A program made the translations under genes and the position numbers. The notes beneath the pieces are model-generated. The model saw only the letters and a program-made list of their open reading frames with translations, did no database searches and was not told the DNA's origin. DNA of 64,000 nt from Flavobacterium gyeonganense (GTDB lineage: Bacteria > Bacteroidota > Bacteroidia > Flavobacteriales > Flavobacteriaceae): positions 3,968,001 to 4,032,000 of the forward strand of contig NZ_CP121112.1 in assembly GCF_029625295.1 (NCBI RefSeq). The letters run 5' to 3'. The stretch's first letter is position 1; each line of letters opens with the position of its first letter. This document shows, piece by piece, positions 8,971-17,243 of this stretch.

Positions 8971-9735
8971 TTATAAAAATATTCCTCCCGAAACCTCAAT
9001 ACGCTGTCCATTTACCCAACGGGATTCTTCAGAACATAAAAAGGCAACTACACCGCCAATATCATCAGGAAGACCAACTCTTCCTAAAGAGGTTAAGCCG
9101 GCAATCATTTGGTTTATTTCATCATTGTCACGAACAGCGCCTCCGCCAAAATCAGTTTCAATAGCACCGGGAGCCACTATGTTGGCTCTGATTTTTCTTT
9201 CGCCCAGTTCTTTTGCCTGATATTGTGTCAGGGTTTCGATAGCACCTTTCATCGAAGCATAAGCAGCATAACCCGGAAATGAAAATCTTGCCAGACCGCT
9301 TGAGATATTTACAATTCCGCCGCCATCGTTTAGTATGGGTAATGCTTTTTGGGTTAAAAAGAAAGGGCCTTTAAAATGAATATTAGTCAGGAGGTCAAAT
9401 TCATCTTCAGTAGTTTCTGCAAATGAATTATGAATTCCGATTCCGGCATTGTTTACCAAAAAGTCGAATTTATTTGTTTTGAAAGTGTTTTTCAGAACAG
9501 TTGAAACGTTTTCAATAAAGGAATCAAAAGCAGCGGAATGAGCAACATTTAACTGAATTGCAGCTGCTGTCTGACCTAAAGTTTCAATCTCTTTGACTAC
9601 TTCATCAGCTTCGTCTTTTTTACTGTTATAAGTAATAATTACGTCAATTCCTTTTTTTGCAATTGCGATTGCCATATTTTTTCCCAAACCCCTGCTTCCG
9701 CCTGTTACCAAGGCGATTTTTGTATTTACTGCCAT
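8971..9735 (-). CDS. SDR family NAD(P)-dependent oxidoreductase
   Basis: This soluble short-chain dehydrogenase has 254 residues. The start is taken at MAVNTKIALVTGG because the upstream 14 codons fall outside the fold. The cofactor motif is TGGSRGLGKNMA. The later landmarks are NNAG, a catalytic Ser in NISSG, and Tyr-xxx-Lys in YASMKGA. The C-terminal WVNGQRIEVSGG is typical of the 3-oxoacyl-ACP reductase-like classical SDRs. The substrate cannot be told. The AraC-type regulator lies upstream on the same strand about 180 bases away and may control it. Confidence 0.9.
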   Translation of the reverse strand: MAVNTKIALVTGGSRGLGKNMAIAIAKKGIDVIITYNSKKDEADEVVKEIETLGQTAAAIQLNVAHSAAFDSFIENVSTVLKNTFKTNKFDFLVNNAGIGIHNSFAETTEDEFDLLTNIHFKGPFFLTQKALPILNDGGGIVNISSGLARFSFPGYAAYASMKGAIETLTQYQAKELGERKIRANIVAPGAIETDFGGGAVRDNDEINQMIAGLTSLGRVGLPDDIGGVVAFLCSEESRWVNGQRIEVSGGIFL

Positions 9736-9913
9736 TTTATATTTTATTTTAAATTGATATGACAAAGGTATAAGCAAAGCAGAGTTGGGAAATTGTAAAT
9801 ATCAAACAGAAGTTTGCGAAATTCAAATCATAGTTCAAAAATTAATGACAATGACAATATCAATCTCAAATTCCAAAATTTCCAAATTGAAACATTAAAC
9901 ATGAAACCAAAAA

Positions 9914-10840
9914 CTAACTTCTAAAAGCCAAAGGTGTTAAAGAAGTTTGTTTTTTAAAGAAATTCGAAAAATGTGCCAGTTCTTCAAAACCCAGCGAATA
10001 GGCAATTTCAGAAATATTCCAGTCGGTTTGTTTTAAAAGAATTTTGGCTTCGCTTGTTAATCGGGAGCTAATTAATTCTGTTGTAGTCTTTCCTGTGTTT
10101 TCCTTTAAAACTTTGTTTAAGTGATTAACGTGAACTGATAGCCTTTCTGCAAAATCCTTGGCGGTTCTGAGTTCTAAACGCTGATGCGGAGATTCTATTG
10201 GGAACTGTCTTTCTAATAATTCTGCAAATAAAGAAGAGACCCTTGCAGCCGAATTATGTTTGGAATACAATGCTGTAATGGGCTGTAATTTCTGTCCAAA
10301 GTGAATTAACTCAGCGACATAATTCCGAATCAAATCATATTTATAGACATAATCAGAGTTGATTTCTTTTTGTATTTTATTGAAAATCAATTCTACTTCT
10401 GAAACTTCTTCATCCGAAAGCTGGAAAACGGGATAGCCGTCTGAAGCAAAAATAGGTAGTTCGTTTAAATCAATCCCGCTTTTATTTTTTGATAAAAATT
10501 CACTCGAAAATACACAAAATTGTCCAGCCTGATTGGTTTCCTGAGGGATATAATTGTAAGGGATCCTGGGTGTGGCAAACAAAAGCCCCTGCTTTTCAAT
10601 TTCGATTATTTTGTCGGCATATTCTGCTCTGTTTTTCCCCCGAATTAAACTTATTTTGTAATAGGCTCGTCGGTCATAAGGCATGGCGGAGCACTTACTG
10701 GAAAGCCTTTCTAAAAGATCTTTGATATCAAAAACATTAAAATGACCAATCTCTTTCTGAATATCACTTGGCAATAATGAATTTGGTTCTACAGTTGAGC
10801 CTTCGGTAATATCCTTGTAAAAAGAGTCTAATGATTTCAT
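9914..10840 (-). CDS. AraC family transcriptional regulator
   Basis: This is a 308-residue regulator with an AraC-type cupin-like N-terminal half (about 20-190) and a C-terminal pair of helix-turn-helix motifs: FAERLSVHVNHLNKVLKE and ISEIAYSLGFEELAHFSNFF, ending in the usual FKKQTSLTPLAFR. The ligand is unknown. It lies just upstream of the SDR gene on the same strand, an arrangement common for an AraC protein and the redox enzyme it induces; that link is inferred. Confidence 0.9.
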   Translation of the reverse strand: MKSLDSFYKDITEGSTVEPNSLLPSDIQKEIGHFNVFDIKDLLERLSSKCSAMPYDRRAYYKISLIRGKNRAEYADKIIEIEKQGLLFATPRIPYNYIPQETNQAGQFCVFSSEFLSKNKSGIDLNELPIFASDGYPVFQLSDEEVSEVELIFNKIQKEINSDYVYKYDLIRNYVAELIHFGQKLQPITALYSKHNSAARVSSLFAELLERQFPIESPHQRLELRTAKDFAERLSVHVNHLNKVLKENTGKTTTELISSRLTSEAKILLKQTDWNISEIAYSLGFEELAHFSNFFKKQTSLTPLAFRS

Positions 10841-10946
10841 AAGTTTGAATTGTAAAATTCAAATATACGGAAACTAATTGTGAGATGTAGAATGTGAATG
10901 TAAAACTAATTATTATTCACTTTCTAACTTCTAACATTTTACAAAA

Positions 10947-11510
10947 TCAAAACAAACTTCCCTGAACAAATTCAGGTTTTGCATTTCCGTTAAATGTAAA
11001 AGTGTCAATAACAAAAAACTGTTTTTTAACAGGATCCAGCTCTCGTAAAACAATTTGTTTACACAAAAATTCAATTTTAATAGTAGTAAAAAGTTGTGAA
11101 GCTATTTTGAGATTTTCAGCTGTGAGTTTTCTTCCAATCGACAGGTGCGGATCATCACTTTTTTTTAATTTTAATGATTTCAAAGTTTCCTGAACCTTTT
11201 TCATCGCTGGTTTTAGATTATTTTTAGAAATTTCATTTGGGGCAATAAAAAAGGCACCGCTGTTTTCATAAAAAGAAAAATGATCCAGATAAACGGTGAA
11301 AGGAGTAAAAGTATCGCAGGTTTTAAAAAGTTTTTGTTTAAAACTATCGATTTGAGAATCGTCAATTGTGAATTCGCAAATCGTAATATGCGCAGTAGAG
11401 TTACAGCTATTGTACCAGTTGATTTTGCTTTTTAAATAATCCTTCATTGTTTTGACAGCATCAATAACATGCTGCGAAGGATAAATCGCAACCGAATACT
11501 TTTTCTCCAT
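10947..11510 (-). CDS. 2'-5' RNA ligase / 2H phosphoesterase family protein
   Basis: This soluble protein has 187 residues and the two H-x-(T/S) signatures of the 2H phosphoesterase fold: HITICEF near residue 42 and HLSIGRKL near residue 121. Members act on 2'-5' or cyclic phosphodiesters of RNA or nucleotides; the true substrate here is unknown. The gene starts two bases after the stop of the small receiver-like gene, so the pair is one transcript. An intact run of eight T at 11159-11166 lies inside it, which matters for the frameshift finding. Confidence 0.8.
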   Translation of the reverse strand: MEKKYSVAIYPSQHVIDAVKTMKDYLKSKINWYNSCNSTAHITICEFTIDDSQIDSFKQKLFKTCDTFTPFTVYLDHFSFYENSGAFFIAPNEISKNNLKPAMKKVQETLKSLKLKKSDDPHLSIGRKLTAENLKIASQLFTTIKIEFLCKQIVLRELDPVKKQFFVIDTFTFNGNAKPEFVQGSLF

Positions 11511-11512
11511 TT

Positions 11513-11827
11513 TTAAAGCTCTCCTTTCTTAAACAACCGGTCATAAATTTCAGATTGCAATAATCCGCTTCCTCCACCAAAATGCTCTATAACTTCAACT
11601 CCCGGATGTGCTTTTAAACAAAATGCTGCAAATTCTTTTTCGACATGATCCTCAATAGCAGAACTTAACAAAACAAAATCAACCTTATGCTGTAAAAAAT
11701 AATCTTTGGCCAATTCTTCATCACTGAACCCAACGGCACTCCAATTTTCATTAGCATTTACCAGTCGAAGTAAAATTTCAAGTATAGGCTGATTTTTACC
11801 CAATATTAAAAAGTCATATTTTTTCAT
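11513..11827 (-). CDS. Small receiver-like protein lacking the phosphoacceptor Asp
   Basis: This protein has about 104 residues. Two ATGs in tandem (11830 and 11827) precede KKYDFLILGKNQPILEILLRLV. The pattern of strands and helices resembles a receiver domain, but where the phosphoacceptor Asp would fall the sequence reads VDFVLLSSAIED, with Ser. The acidic pocket near the N-terminus is also missing. Its partner is the 2'-5' RNA ligase-like gene two bases downstream. It may be a phosphorylation-independent pseudo-receiver; this rests on pattern only. Confidence 0.5.
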   Translation of the reverse strand: MKKYDFLILGKNQPILEILLRLVNANENWSAVGFSDEELAKDYFLQHKVDFVLLSSAIEDHVEKEFAAFCLKAHPGVEVIEHFGGGSGLLQSEIYDRLFKKGEL

Positions 11828-12002
11828 CATAAAGATATTTATAGTACAAAAATAGTTTATATAAGTCAAAACCAACTTAATCCAGATTAAGAATGACATT
11901 CGATAGAGATAAAAAAATAATGTTTTGAGTTAATCGAATTCTTGTTAAAATTCGAAATTTGAGTAACAAACAAAATCAGTATTAACTAAAAAAATCAATA
12001 TT

Positions 12003-12164
12003 ATGTTACGTTGGACAGTCATTTTTATTATCCTGGCTATAGTAGCCGGAATATTTGGTTTCGGGGGTATAGCTGCCGGAGCTGCAAGTATAGCGAAAGT
12101 ATTATTCTTTATATTTATCGTATTGTTCCTGTTGTCTTTGATTAGCGGCAGAAGAAAAATTTAA
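12003..12164 (+). CDS. DUF1328 (YtjA-like) small membrane protein
   Basis: This is a 53-residue protein beginning MLRWTVIFIILAIVAGIFGF, with two hydrophobic helices separated by a Gly/Ala-rich turn (GGIAAGAASIAKVLF) and a short basic tail (SGRRKI). This is the DUF1328/YtjA pattern of small inner-membrane proteins, often found among stress genes. It has its own terminator just downstream. Confidence 0.85.
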   Translation: MLRWTVIFIILAIVAGIFGFGGIAAGAASIAKVLFFIFIVLFLLSLISGRRKI

Positions 12165-12186
12165 AACAGTATTTAAAAATATCAGA

Positions 12187-12226
12187 AAAAACGACACATG
12201 TATTTCGGTAAATGTGTCGTTTTTAA
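12187..12226 (+). terminator. Rho-independent terminator of the DUF1328 gene
   Basis: A long stem (AAAACGACACAT with ATGTGTCGTTTT, loop around 12199-12211) is followed by T residues. It lies directly before the next gene, which starts at 12246. Confidence 0.85.
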
Positions 12227-12245
12227 TTAAAATGAAAATAGAATT

Positions 12246-12896
12246 ATGGGAACTAAAAGTGGTGCTTATCAGGATGTGTACATAAAGCGTGAAGATGAAA
12301 TGGTAAGCTTGAAGAATGATGTGACGGATTTTTGCGAAAAATACATAAAACCTGTCCATCCAGAAAACTGGGACTGGTCGGTTCGTGATTTTGAAAATTC
12401 GGAAAATGACCCTACTATTGAAGAAGCAAGGGTAATTGGACGACTTGTTTTTAAAGACCTTAGTGATGAAAAAGAAACTGACGTTGATCTTTCTACGATG
12501 AACAATGTTGAAGCCATAAAAGCATATTTAAATCCGGAGGGCAAATATGAAGCTTTTAATATGGAGGAATTTGCATTTGCTTTAAAAGTTGAATTGGAGC
12601 ACGGTAAAATCAAAGATGTAAATGTGACCAATAATCATCCTTTTTTAACAGCTATGATTGCACTGGCTCATATGACAGAAAGCCTGACTTATTATAAAAG
12701 ATTAAAAGTGATGGAGGCTGAAGGTGAAATCTATGAAATCATGCGTAAAATAGAAAGTTCAAACAGTTTTGAAAAAGACAAGTGGTACAAGGAACTGATT
12801 AAAGCCGAAGAAGAACTGGCAGAAGCAAGGGCTGGTTTGGCGGAAAGACTTGAAAAAATGGATGATATTCCTCCTCTTGAAAAAATTGGTGATTAA
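12246..12896 (+). CDS. Hypothetical protein, possibly DUF5661 family
   Basis: This soluble 216-residue protein is mostly helical and acidic. The segment LEHGKIKDVNVTNNHPFLTA, followed by a helical stretch about residues 135-160, recalls the DUF5661 domain, a helical domain of unknown function in bacteria and viruses; I am only moderately sure. The C-terminus is a charged helix (KAEEELAEARAGLAERLEKM). No signal peptide or membrane segment is present. It sits between the DUF1328 gene and the two acidic proteins, in the stress-type region. Confidence 0.65.
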   Translation: MGTKSGAYQDVYIKREDEMVSLKNDVTDFCEKYIKPVHPENWDWSVRDFENSENDPTIEEARVIGRLVFKDLSDEKETDVDLSTMNNVEAIKAYLNPEGKYEAFNMEEFAFALKVELEHGKIKDVNVTNNHPFLTAMIALAHMTESLTYYKRLKVMEAEGEIYEIMRKIESSNSFEKDKWYKELIKAEEELAEARAGLAERLEKMDDIPPLEKIGD

Positions 12897-12913
12897 ATTA
12901 ATTGCTGCAAATA

Positions 12914-12946
12914 AAAAAAACCGTTAGAATTCTAACGGTTTTTTTG
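12914..12946. terminator. Bidirectional terminator between convergent genes
   Basis: This is a nearly perfect palindrome (AACCGTTAGA at 12919-12928 with TCTAACGGTT at 12931-12940), with A runs on the left and T runs on the right, so it can stop transcription from both sides. Confidence 0.85.
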
Positions 12947-12961
12947 TGGTATTTCTAAAGT

Positions 12962-13438
12962 TTAGAATTTTCTAGGGTCGTTTGCAGGATAGTCTTCCTC
13001 ATTTTCTTCTTGCTGAATATCATCTTCCTGATATTGGTAATTGTCCTCTTCTTCAATTTCTTCTTCATCCTGATCGATATCTTCCAGATCTTCTTCTGCT
13101 TCATTAAATGTGTTTTCGAATGAATCAGAAGGATTGTCAAACTCGTCATTAACCACTCTTTCATCGCCGTCAAGATCGATTTCTTCATCCATGTCGTCTA
13201 AATTGTCGTCGCCTTCTAAATCTCTGTCTGCATGAAAATCATCATTTAAGTCGTCTAAATCGTCTTCATCATTTGTGATTCGTTCATCCGGATTTGGTTT
13301 GTTTGGGTCATGACCATTTCGAACTGCAAATCCCTGTTCTGCGATTTCTCTGTTAGTTTGTCTCTGATCATTGTTTTGATATAATTCCTCATTCATAAGG
13401 ATATTTTTATCCGTAGTATTTTGATCTATAGTGCTCAT
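12962..13438 (-). CDS. Highly acidic, probably disordered protein
   Basis: This protein has 158 residues, of which about two in five are Asp or Glu by my count. There are almost no aromatic or large hydrophobic residues, no signal peptide and no predicted fold. Blocks such as DEDDLDDLNDDF and QDEEEIEEEDNYQYQEDD dominate. The N-terminal third is Asn/Gln-rich. It is followed upstream by a second acidic gene 40 bases away on the same strand. A hydration or protein-protecting role under osmotic or drying stress is possible but is inferred from composition and neighbours alone. Confidence 0.65.
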   Translation of the reverse strand: MSTIDQNTTDKNILMNEELYQNNDQRQTNREIAEQGFAVRNGHDPNKPNPDERITNDEDDLDDLNDDFHADRDLEGDDNLDDMDEEIDLDGDERVVNDEFDNPSDSFENTFNEAEEDLEDIDQDEEEIEEEDNYQYQEDDIQQEENEEDYPANDPRKF

Positions 13439-13478
13439 AATAGTAGTTTTTAGTGTTCTTAATTAATTTAGCTTATGA

Positions 13479-13805
13479 TCAGTCATTTCGTTGTTCTAAC
13501 TCGTCATAATCTAAGTTCTCATCATTTTGTATGCCTTCTTCTTCCTGTTCCGGTTTTTCAGGTTGGTAATAATTATCGTCTTCCTGATGTTTTTTTACAT
13601 ATTCTTCTTCACTGATGCTTCCGTCGTTTGGAATGTTCTCATTTCTAACTATGTTGTCCTTTTTCAGCAGTTTATCAATCGCTTTTTCGATTAGCAAAGC
13701 AGCTTCAGGATCTAAAAAGCCTCCCTGAAATTTTTGTTGAAAGTACAATTGCGCGTTTTCGTAATCGTTGTATTTATTAGTATGATATGTGATATGTGTT
13801 TTCAT
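13479..13805 (-). CDS. Small acidic hypothetical protein
   Basis: This is a 108-residue protein in two parts. The first 55 residues look folded (YENAQLYFQQKFQGGFLDPE, then a helical LLIEKAIDKLLKK). The C-terminal half is acidic and low in complexity (SEEEYVKKHQEDDNYYQPEK, then a Glu/Asp tail). It lies upstream of the larger acidic gene on the same strand and probably shares its transcript. I do not recognise the family. Confidence 0.6.
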   Translation of the reverse strand: MKTHITYHTNKYNDYENAQLYFQQKFQGGFLDPEAALLIEKAIDKLLKKDNIVRNENIPNDGSISEEEYVKKHQEDDNYYQPEKPEQEEEGIQNDENLDYDELEQRND

Positions 13806-14002
13806 GATATTTGCTTTTAATAAATTGATATTACAAATTTATCTATCATTTCAAGGGAAAACCTTACACGATTTGTCTGTCTCGTTTCATAATATACAGG
13901 TGTTTATCTTGAAACTTTGAATCTAAATGATATAAATATATACTTCGTTTAACAGTCTAATTTTGAAATAATTAAAAGTAATAAGGATAAAAATATAGCA
14001 TT

Positions 14003-14575
14003 ATGAAAACTGATAATAAGCAACAAAAAGAAACTGTAGAAAAAGCAAAAAGAAGTGATACGACAAAAGCAAAGTCCAATGCTGCATCGGGATTGACAGA
14101 ATTGTTTGAAGATAGTCTGAAAGATATTTACTGGGCAGAAAAAGCTCTGGCCAAATCGCTTCCAACAATGGTAAAAAATGCTACTTCAGCTGATTTAATC
14201 GAAGCATTAAATTCTCATCTCACCGAAACAGAAGAACATATTATCCGTCTGGAACAAGTTTTTGAGTTGATAGGCAAAAAAGCGGCGGCCAAAAAATGTG
14301 ATGCTATGGAAGGATTAATTGAAGAGGGGAAAGGAATTATAGAAGAAACAGAAGTGGGAGTTGTACGTGATGCAGGAATAATTGCAGCGAGTCAAAAGAT
14401 TGAACATTACGAAATTGCCACTTACGGAACACTAAGACAATTTGCCGAGACATTAGGATTTGAAGCAGCAGCAGCCCTATTAGAGCAAACGCTTGATGAA
14501 GAAAAAGAAGCAGACAAAAAACTTACTGAGGTTGCTGTTAATACAATAAATGTTGAAGCAGCAGAATTGGAGTAA
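14003..14575 (+). CDS. YciE/YciF (DUF892) ferritin-like protein
   Basis: This 190-residue protein has a Lys-rich start (about 30 residues) and then the DUF892 four-helix bundle: LTELFEDSLKDIYWAEKALA, HLTETEEHIIRLEQVFELIG, AASQKIEHYEIATYGTLRQF and LEQTLDEEKEADKKLTEVA. Repeated E-xx-H and E-xx-E pairs across these helices are the likely di-iron ligands. Relatives are induced by osmotic and general stress, and some have ferroxidase activity. It stands alone with its own terminator, beside DNA-repair and other stress genes. Confidence 0.88.
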   Translation: MKTDNKQQKETVEKAKRSDTTKAKSNAASGLTELFEDSLKDIYWAEKALAKSLPTMVKNATSADLIEALNSHLTETEEHIIRLEQVFELIGKKAAAKKCDAMEGLIEEGKGIIEETEVGVVRDAGIIAASQKIEHYEIATYGTLRQFAETLGFEAAAALLEQTLDEEKEADKKLTEVAVNTINVEAAELE

Positions 14576-14588
14576 TTTCAAAATTATT

Positions 14589-14620
14589 AAAAAAAGTGCA
14601 GTCCTGCTGCGCTTTTTTTA
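14589..14620 (+). terminator. Rho-independent terminator of the YciE-like gene
   Basis: A stem AGTGCAG with CTGCGCT (one G-T pair) is flanked by A runs and followed by seven T. Confidence 0.75.
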
Positions 14621-14638
14621 ATTTAAATTAAATGAATT

Positions 14639-15370
14639 ATGCCGGAAGGTCCATCTATAGTGATATTAAAAGAAGCAGTACAGCAATTTTCGGGGCAAAA
14701 AATCATCGATGTTTCCGGGAATAGCAGTATTGATATTTTGAGGTTAAAAAAGAAAACGATACGTGAGTTTAAAACCTGGGGCAAACATTTTTTAATTTGC
14801 TTCGATGACTTTACTGTTAAAATACATATGCTGATGTTTGGTACTTATCGGATTAACGAAAGAAAAGAAACGGTACCAAGATTAAGACTGGTTTTTGCCG
14901 ATGGAGAAATCAATTTTTACACTTGTTCTATTAAAATTTTAGAAGGGGATATCAATCTTCATTATGATTGGGAAGAAGATGTTATGAATGAAAAGTGGAA
15001 TCCAGAGAAAGCAAAAAAAAGTCTGGATAAGATTCCGAAACAGATGATTTGTGATGCTTTGCTGGAACAGAATATATTTTCAGGAGTAGGAAACATCATC
15101 AAAAATGAGGTCTTGTACCGATGTAAAATCCACCCGGAATCTCGGGTTGGTAAAATTCCGAAAAAGGATATCGAAAGCCTTATTGATGAGAGCGTTGTTT
15201 ACAGTTTCCAGTTTCTCGATTGGAAGAAAAATTATGAACTAAAAAAACATTGGCTTGCCCACACAAAAAAGACTTGTGTACGCTGCAAACTACCTCTTGT
15301 AAAGAAATATACAGGCACTAAAAAGAGAAGAAGTTTCTTTTGTACTAATTGTCAAAAATTACATCAATGA
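14639..15370 (+). CDS. Fpg/Nei-family DNA glycosylase (endonuclease VIII-like)
   Basis: This bifunctional base-excision glycosylase/AP lyase has 243 residues. It starts MPEGPSIVIL, so after Met removal Pro2 and Glu3 are the catalytic pair. A conserved Lys follows in TWGKHFLI near residue 52. The H2TH segment is SGVGNIIKNEVLYRCKIHPE, and the C-terminal zinc finger uses CVRCK and CTNCQ. It is closer to Nei than to MutM in its opening (MPEGP). An intact eight-A run lies at 15013-15020. Its stop overlaps the DUF72 start (ATGA), so the two are coupled. Confidence 0.9.
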   Translation: MPEGPSIVILKEAVQQFSGQKIIDVSGNSSIDILRLKKKTIREFKTWGKHFLICFDDFTVKIHMLMFGTYRINERKETVPRLRLVFADGEINFYTCSIKILEGDINLHYDWEEDVMNEKWNPEKAKKSLDKIPKQMICDALLEQNIFSGVGNIIKNEVLYRCKIHPESRVGKIPKKDIESLIDESVVYSFQFLDWKKNYELKKHWLAHTKKTCVRCKLPLVKKYTGTKKRRSFFCTNCQKLHQ

Positions 15371-16074
15371 AAGATGAAGTTTTAATAGGCTGTTCCAGTT
15401 TTAATAACCGCTTTTGGAAAGGTGTTTTTTACCCTGAAAATCTTCCGGTATCTAAATGGTTTGAATACTATTGTGAACATTTCGATACATATGAATTTAA
15501 TGGCAGTTTTTATAAATTCCCAACAATAAAGATTTTCGAAAATTGGTACAAAAAAGCGCCAGATAATTTTATATTTTCTGTTAAAGCTCCCAAAGAAATT
15601 ACACATATTAAAAAATTTGAAAATTGTAAGAACCTTATCGAAGACTTTTATGCTGTTTCAAAAAATGGGTTAAAAGAAAAATTAGGCTGTATTTTGTTTC
15701 AGTTTCCGCCCAGATATCACTACAGCACGGAAAGGCTTAACAATATAATAGTCAATTTAGATCCGGAATTTAAAAATGTTATTGAATTTAGACATGAAAG
15801 CTGGTGGAATGATGATGTCTGGGCAACCTTTCTGGAAAATAATATTACTTTCTGTAGCGTTAGTTATCCAAATCTTCCGCAGACTATTTTTACTGAATTC
15901 CCTTTAGTTTATATCAGGTTGCATGGTAATAAAGAGCTTTTTTACTCGGGTTATTCTGCAGCCCAACTACATCAGGTAAAGAATAAGCTGGAACACCAAA
16001 ATGCCTTTGTGTATTTTAATAATACAGCCAGTACAAAAGGAATTTTAAATGCTTTGGAATTCAAAAAAATATAA
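15367..16074 (+). CDS. DUF72 domain protein (YecE-like)
   Basis: This 235-residue protein has a TIM-barrel-like DUF72 fold: IGCSSFNNRFWKGVFYPE, FDTYEFNGSFYKFP, FIFSVKAPKEITH, LGCILFQFPPRYHY, VIEFRHESWW and VYIRLHGNKELF in order. These are the family's conserved blocks. The biochemical role is unknown. The start is set at 15367 by the four-base overlap with the glycosylase stop. Co-translation with a glycosylase suggests a role in DNA damage handling, which is inference. Confidence 0.88.
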   Translation: MKDEVLIGCSSFNNRFWKGVFYPENLPVSKWFEYYCEHFDTYEFNGSFYKFPTIKIFENWYKKAPDNFIFSVKAPKEITHIKKFENCKNLIEDFYAVSKNGLKEKLGCILFQFPPRYHYSTERLNNIIVNLDPEFKNVIEFRHESWWNDDVWATFLENNITFCSVSYPNLPQTIFTEFPLVYIRLHGNKELFYSGYSAAQLHQVKNKLEHQNAFVYFNNTASTKGILNALEFKKI

Positions 16075-16077
16075 AAA

Positions 16078-16108
16078 AAAGTGGCAATTACTTTAGTTGC
16101 CACTTTAT
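16078..16108. terminator. Bidirectional terminator between convergent genes
   Basis: The stem AAAGTGGCAA (16078-16087) pairs with TTGCCACTTT (16097-16106), with A runs before and T/A after. It serves the DUF72 gene and the facing stress-protein gene. Confidence 0.85.
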
Positions 16109-16115
16109 AAAAAAA

Positions 16116-16616
16116 TTATAATTTGAGATTGCCTTCAATTCCGTCATCCATAGTTTTTCCGGTAACAAAAGCAACTGTCATTTTAGCAATTGCGACCATT
16201 TTACCATGCTTATTATTCCAGTAATAACCATCTTCAGGAACAAATTTTATGATACTAAGGTTAGGATCGTCTTCACCACCGGTCATCCAGACTTTAATAA
16301 TTGGATTCCATAATTCTTTAATTCTTTTTCTGTCGTAAGAAACAGAAGCGTTGCCGTGAAGGAAAAGAAATTTATCGTGCGGTTGTGCAAATACTAATTC
16401 AACTTTTGAATTTTCGTTAATTTCGGCATTCTTGTTACTGTTTTTATCTGATAAGAAAAAAATATTTCCATCTTCATCAATTTCCTGAAATGACATTGGT
16501 CGTGATTGTAATTTTCCTTCTTTGTAAGTACACAGTATACAAGTTTTAATGTCTTCAGCTAAATCTTTTATTTTTTCAGCTGCAGAAGTATTTTTAAGGT
16601 CTTTTTGATCTCCCAT
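16116..16616 (-). CDS. Pyridoxamine 5'-phosphate oxidase-fold general stress protein
   Basis: This 166-residue protein has the split-barrel flavin-binding fold: TCILCTYKEGKLQSRPMSF, IFFLSDKNSNKNAEINENS and KVELVFAQPHDKFLFLHGNA correspond to the strands that hold the cofactor. The C-terminal segment FVPEDGYYWNNKHGKMVAIA is typical of the GSP26-type stress proteins rather than true PdxH. The flavin or deazaflavin substrate is unknown. It has a single-gene transcript in the stress region. Confidence 0.85.
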   Translation of the reverse strand: MGDQKDLKNTSAAEKIKDLAEDIKTCILCTYKEGKLQSRPMSFQEIDEDGNIFFLSDKNSNKNAEINENSKVELVFAQPHDKFLFLHGNASVSYDRKRIKELWNPIIKVWMTGGEDDPNLSIIKFVPEDGYYWNNKHGKMVAIAKMTVAFVTGKTMDDGIEGNLKL

Positions 16617-16771
16617 GACTTTATTTTTAATGATTATTTTAAATACATATCAAAATAAATTTCAGAATTTTCTCTTTTTTATAGTTATATAATTCATTTT
16701 AAGGATTATGATATTTCTATTTTTAACTTTTCCAGAAATTAAGAATTTAGTGATAATTCTATTTTATTCTC

Positions 16772-16779
16772 TATCTTTG
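16772..16779 (+). promoter_or_regulatory. Possible -7 element of a Bacteroidota promoter
   Basis: TATCTTTG fits TAnnTTTG and lies 26 bases before the response regulator start. No good TTG is seen at the expected distance upstream, so this is weak. Confidence 0.35.
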
Positions 16780-16805
16780 GGGTAGATTTAACTTCAGGAA
16801 TACTT

Positions 16806-17237
16806 ATGAATGATATAATTATATTCTACACGGATGATGACGAGGATGATTTAAGTATTTTTGCAGACGCTGTGGACTCATTACAAAAAAAAATAATATT
16901 ACAAACTTATACTGGAGGCGAAAAATTGTTAAGTGCAATTTATAATCCGCCGCCAGTTCCAACTGTTGTCTTTTTAGATTTGAACATGCCAGGGAAAAAC
17001 GGTTTTGATGTTTTGGCCGAACTGCGTAACGGTGATTTCAAAATAAATATCCCTATTATTATTTTTTCTACTTCAAATGAGCCCGGAATCATTGAAAAAT
17101 GCCGTGTTCTGGGGGCTAATTTATTTATAACCAAGCCTGTACTGATGAAAGATATTGTGAAATCAATTAATCATGCATTGGAAATAGACTGGGAAAATTT
17201 TATTCCGACAATAGGTAATTTTGTTTATAAATCATAA
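16806..17237 (+). CDS. Single-domain response regulator
   Basis: This 143-residue protein consists of one receiver domain with no output domain. The acidic pair is in FYTDDDEDDLSIF, the phosphoacceptor is Asp58 in VVFLDLNMPG, the Thr/Ser position is IIFSTS and the conserved Lys is in LFITKPV. It belongs to the Rcp1-like group that often pairs with multi-PAS kinases. It ends six bases from the end of the facing PAS kinase gene, which is a plausible partner. Confidence 0.9.
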   Translation: MNDIIIFYTDDDEDDLSIFADAVDSLQKKIILQTYTGGEKLLSAIYNPPPVPTVVFLDLNMPGKNGFDVLAELRNGDFKINIPIIIFSTSNEPGIIEKCRVLGANLFITKPVLMKDIVKSINHALEIDWENFIPTIGNFVYKS

Positions 17238-17243
17238 AGTCTT

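Noticed and set aside
12955..13188. Lys-rich open frame overlapping the acidic protein
   Set aside because: It is the out-of-frame reading of the Asp/Glu-rich gene on the same strand, so the Lys bias follows from the codons.
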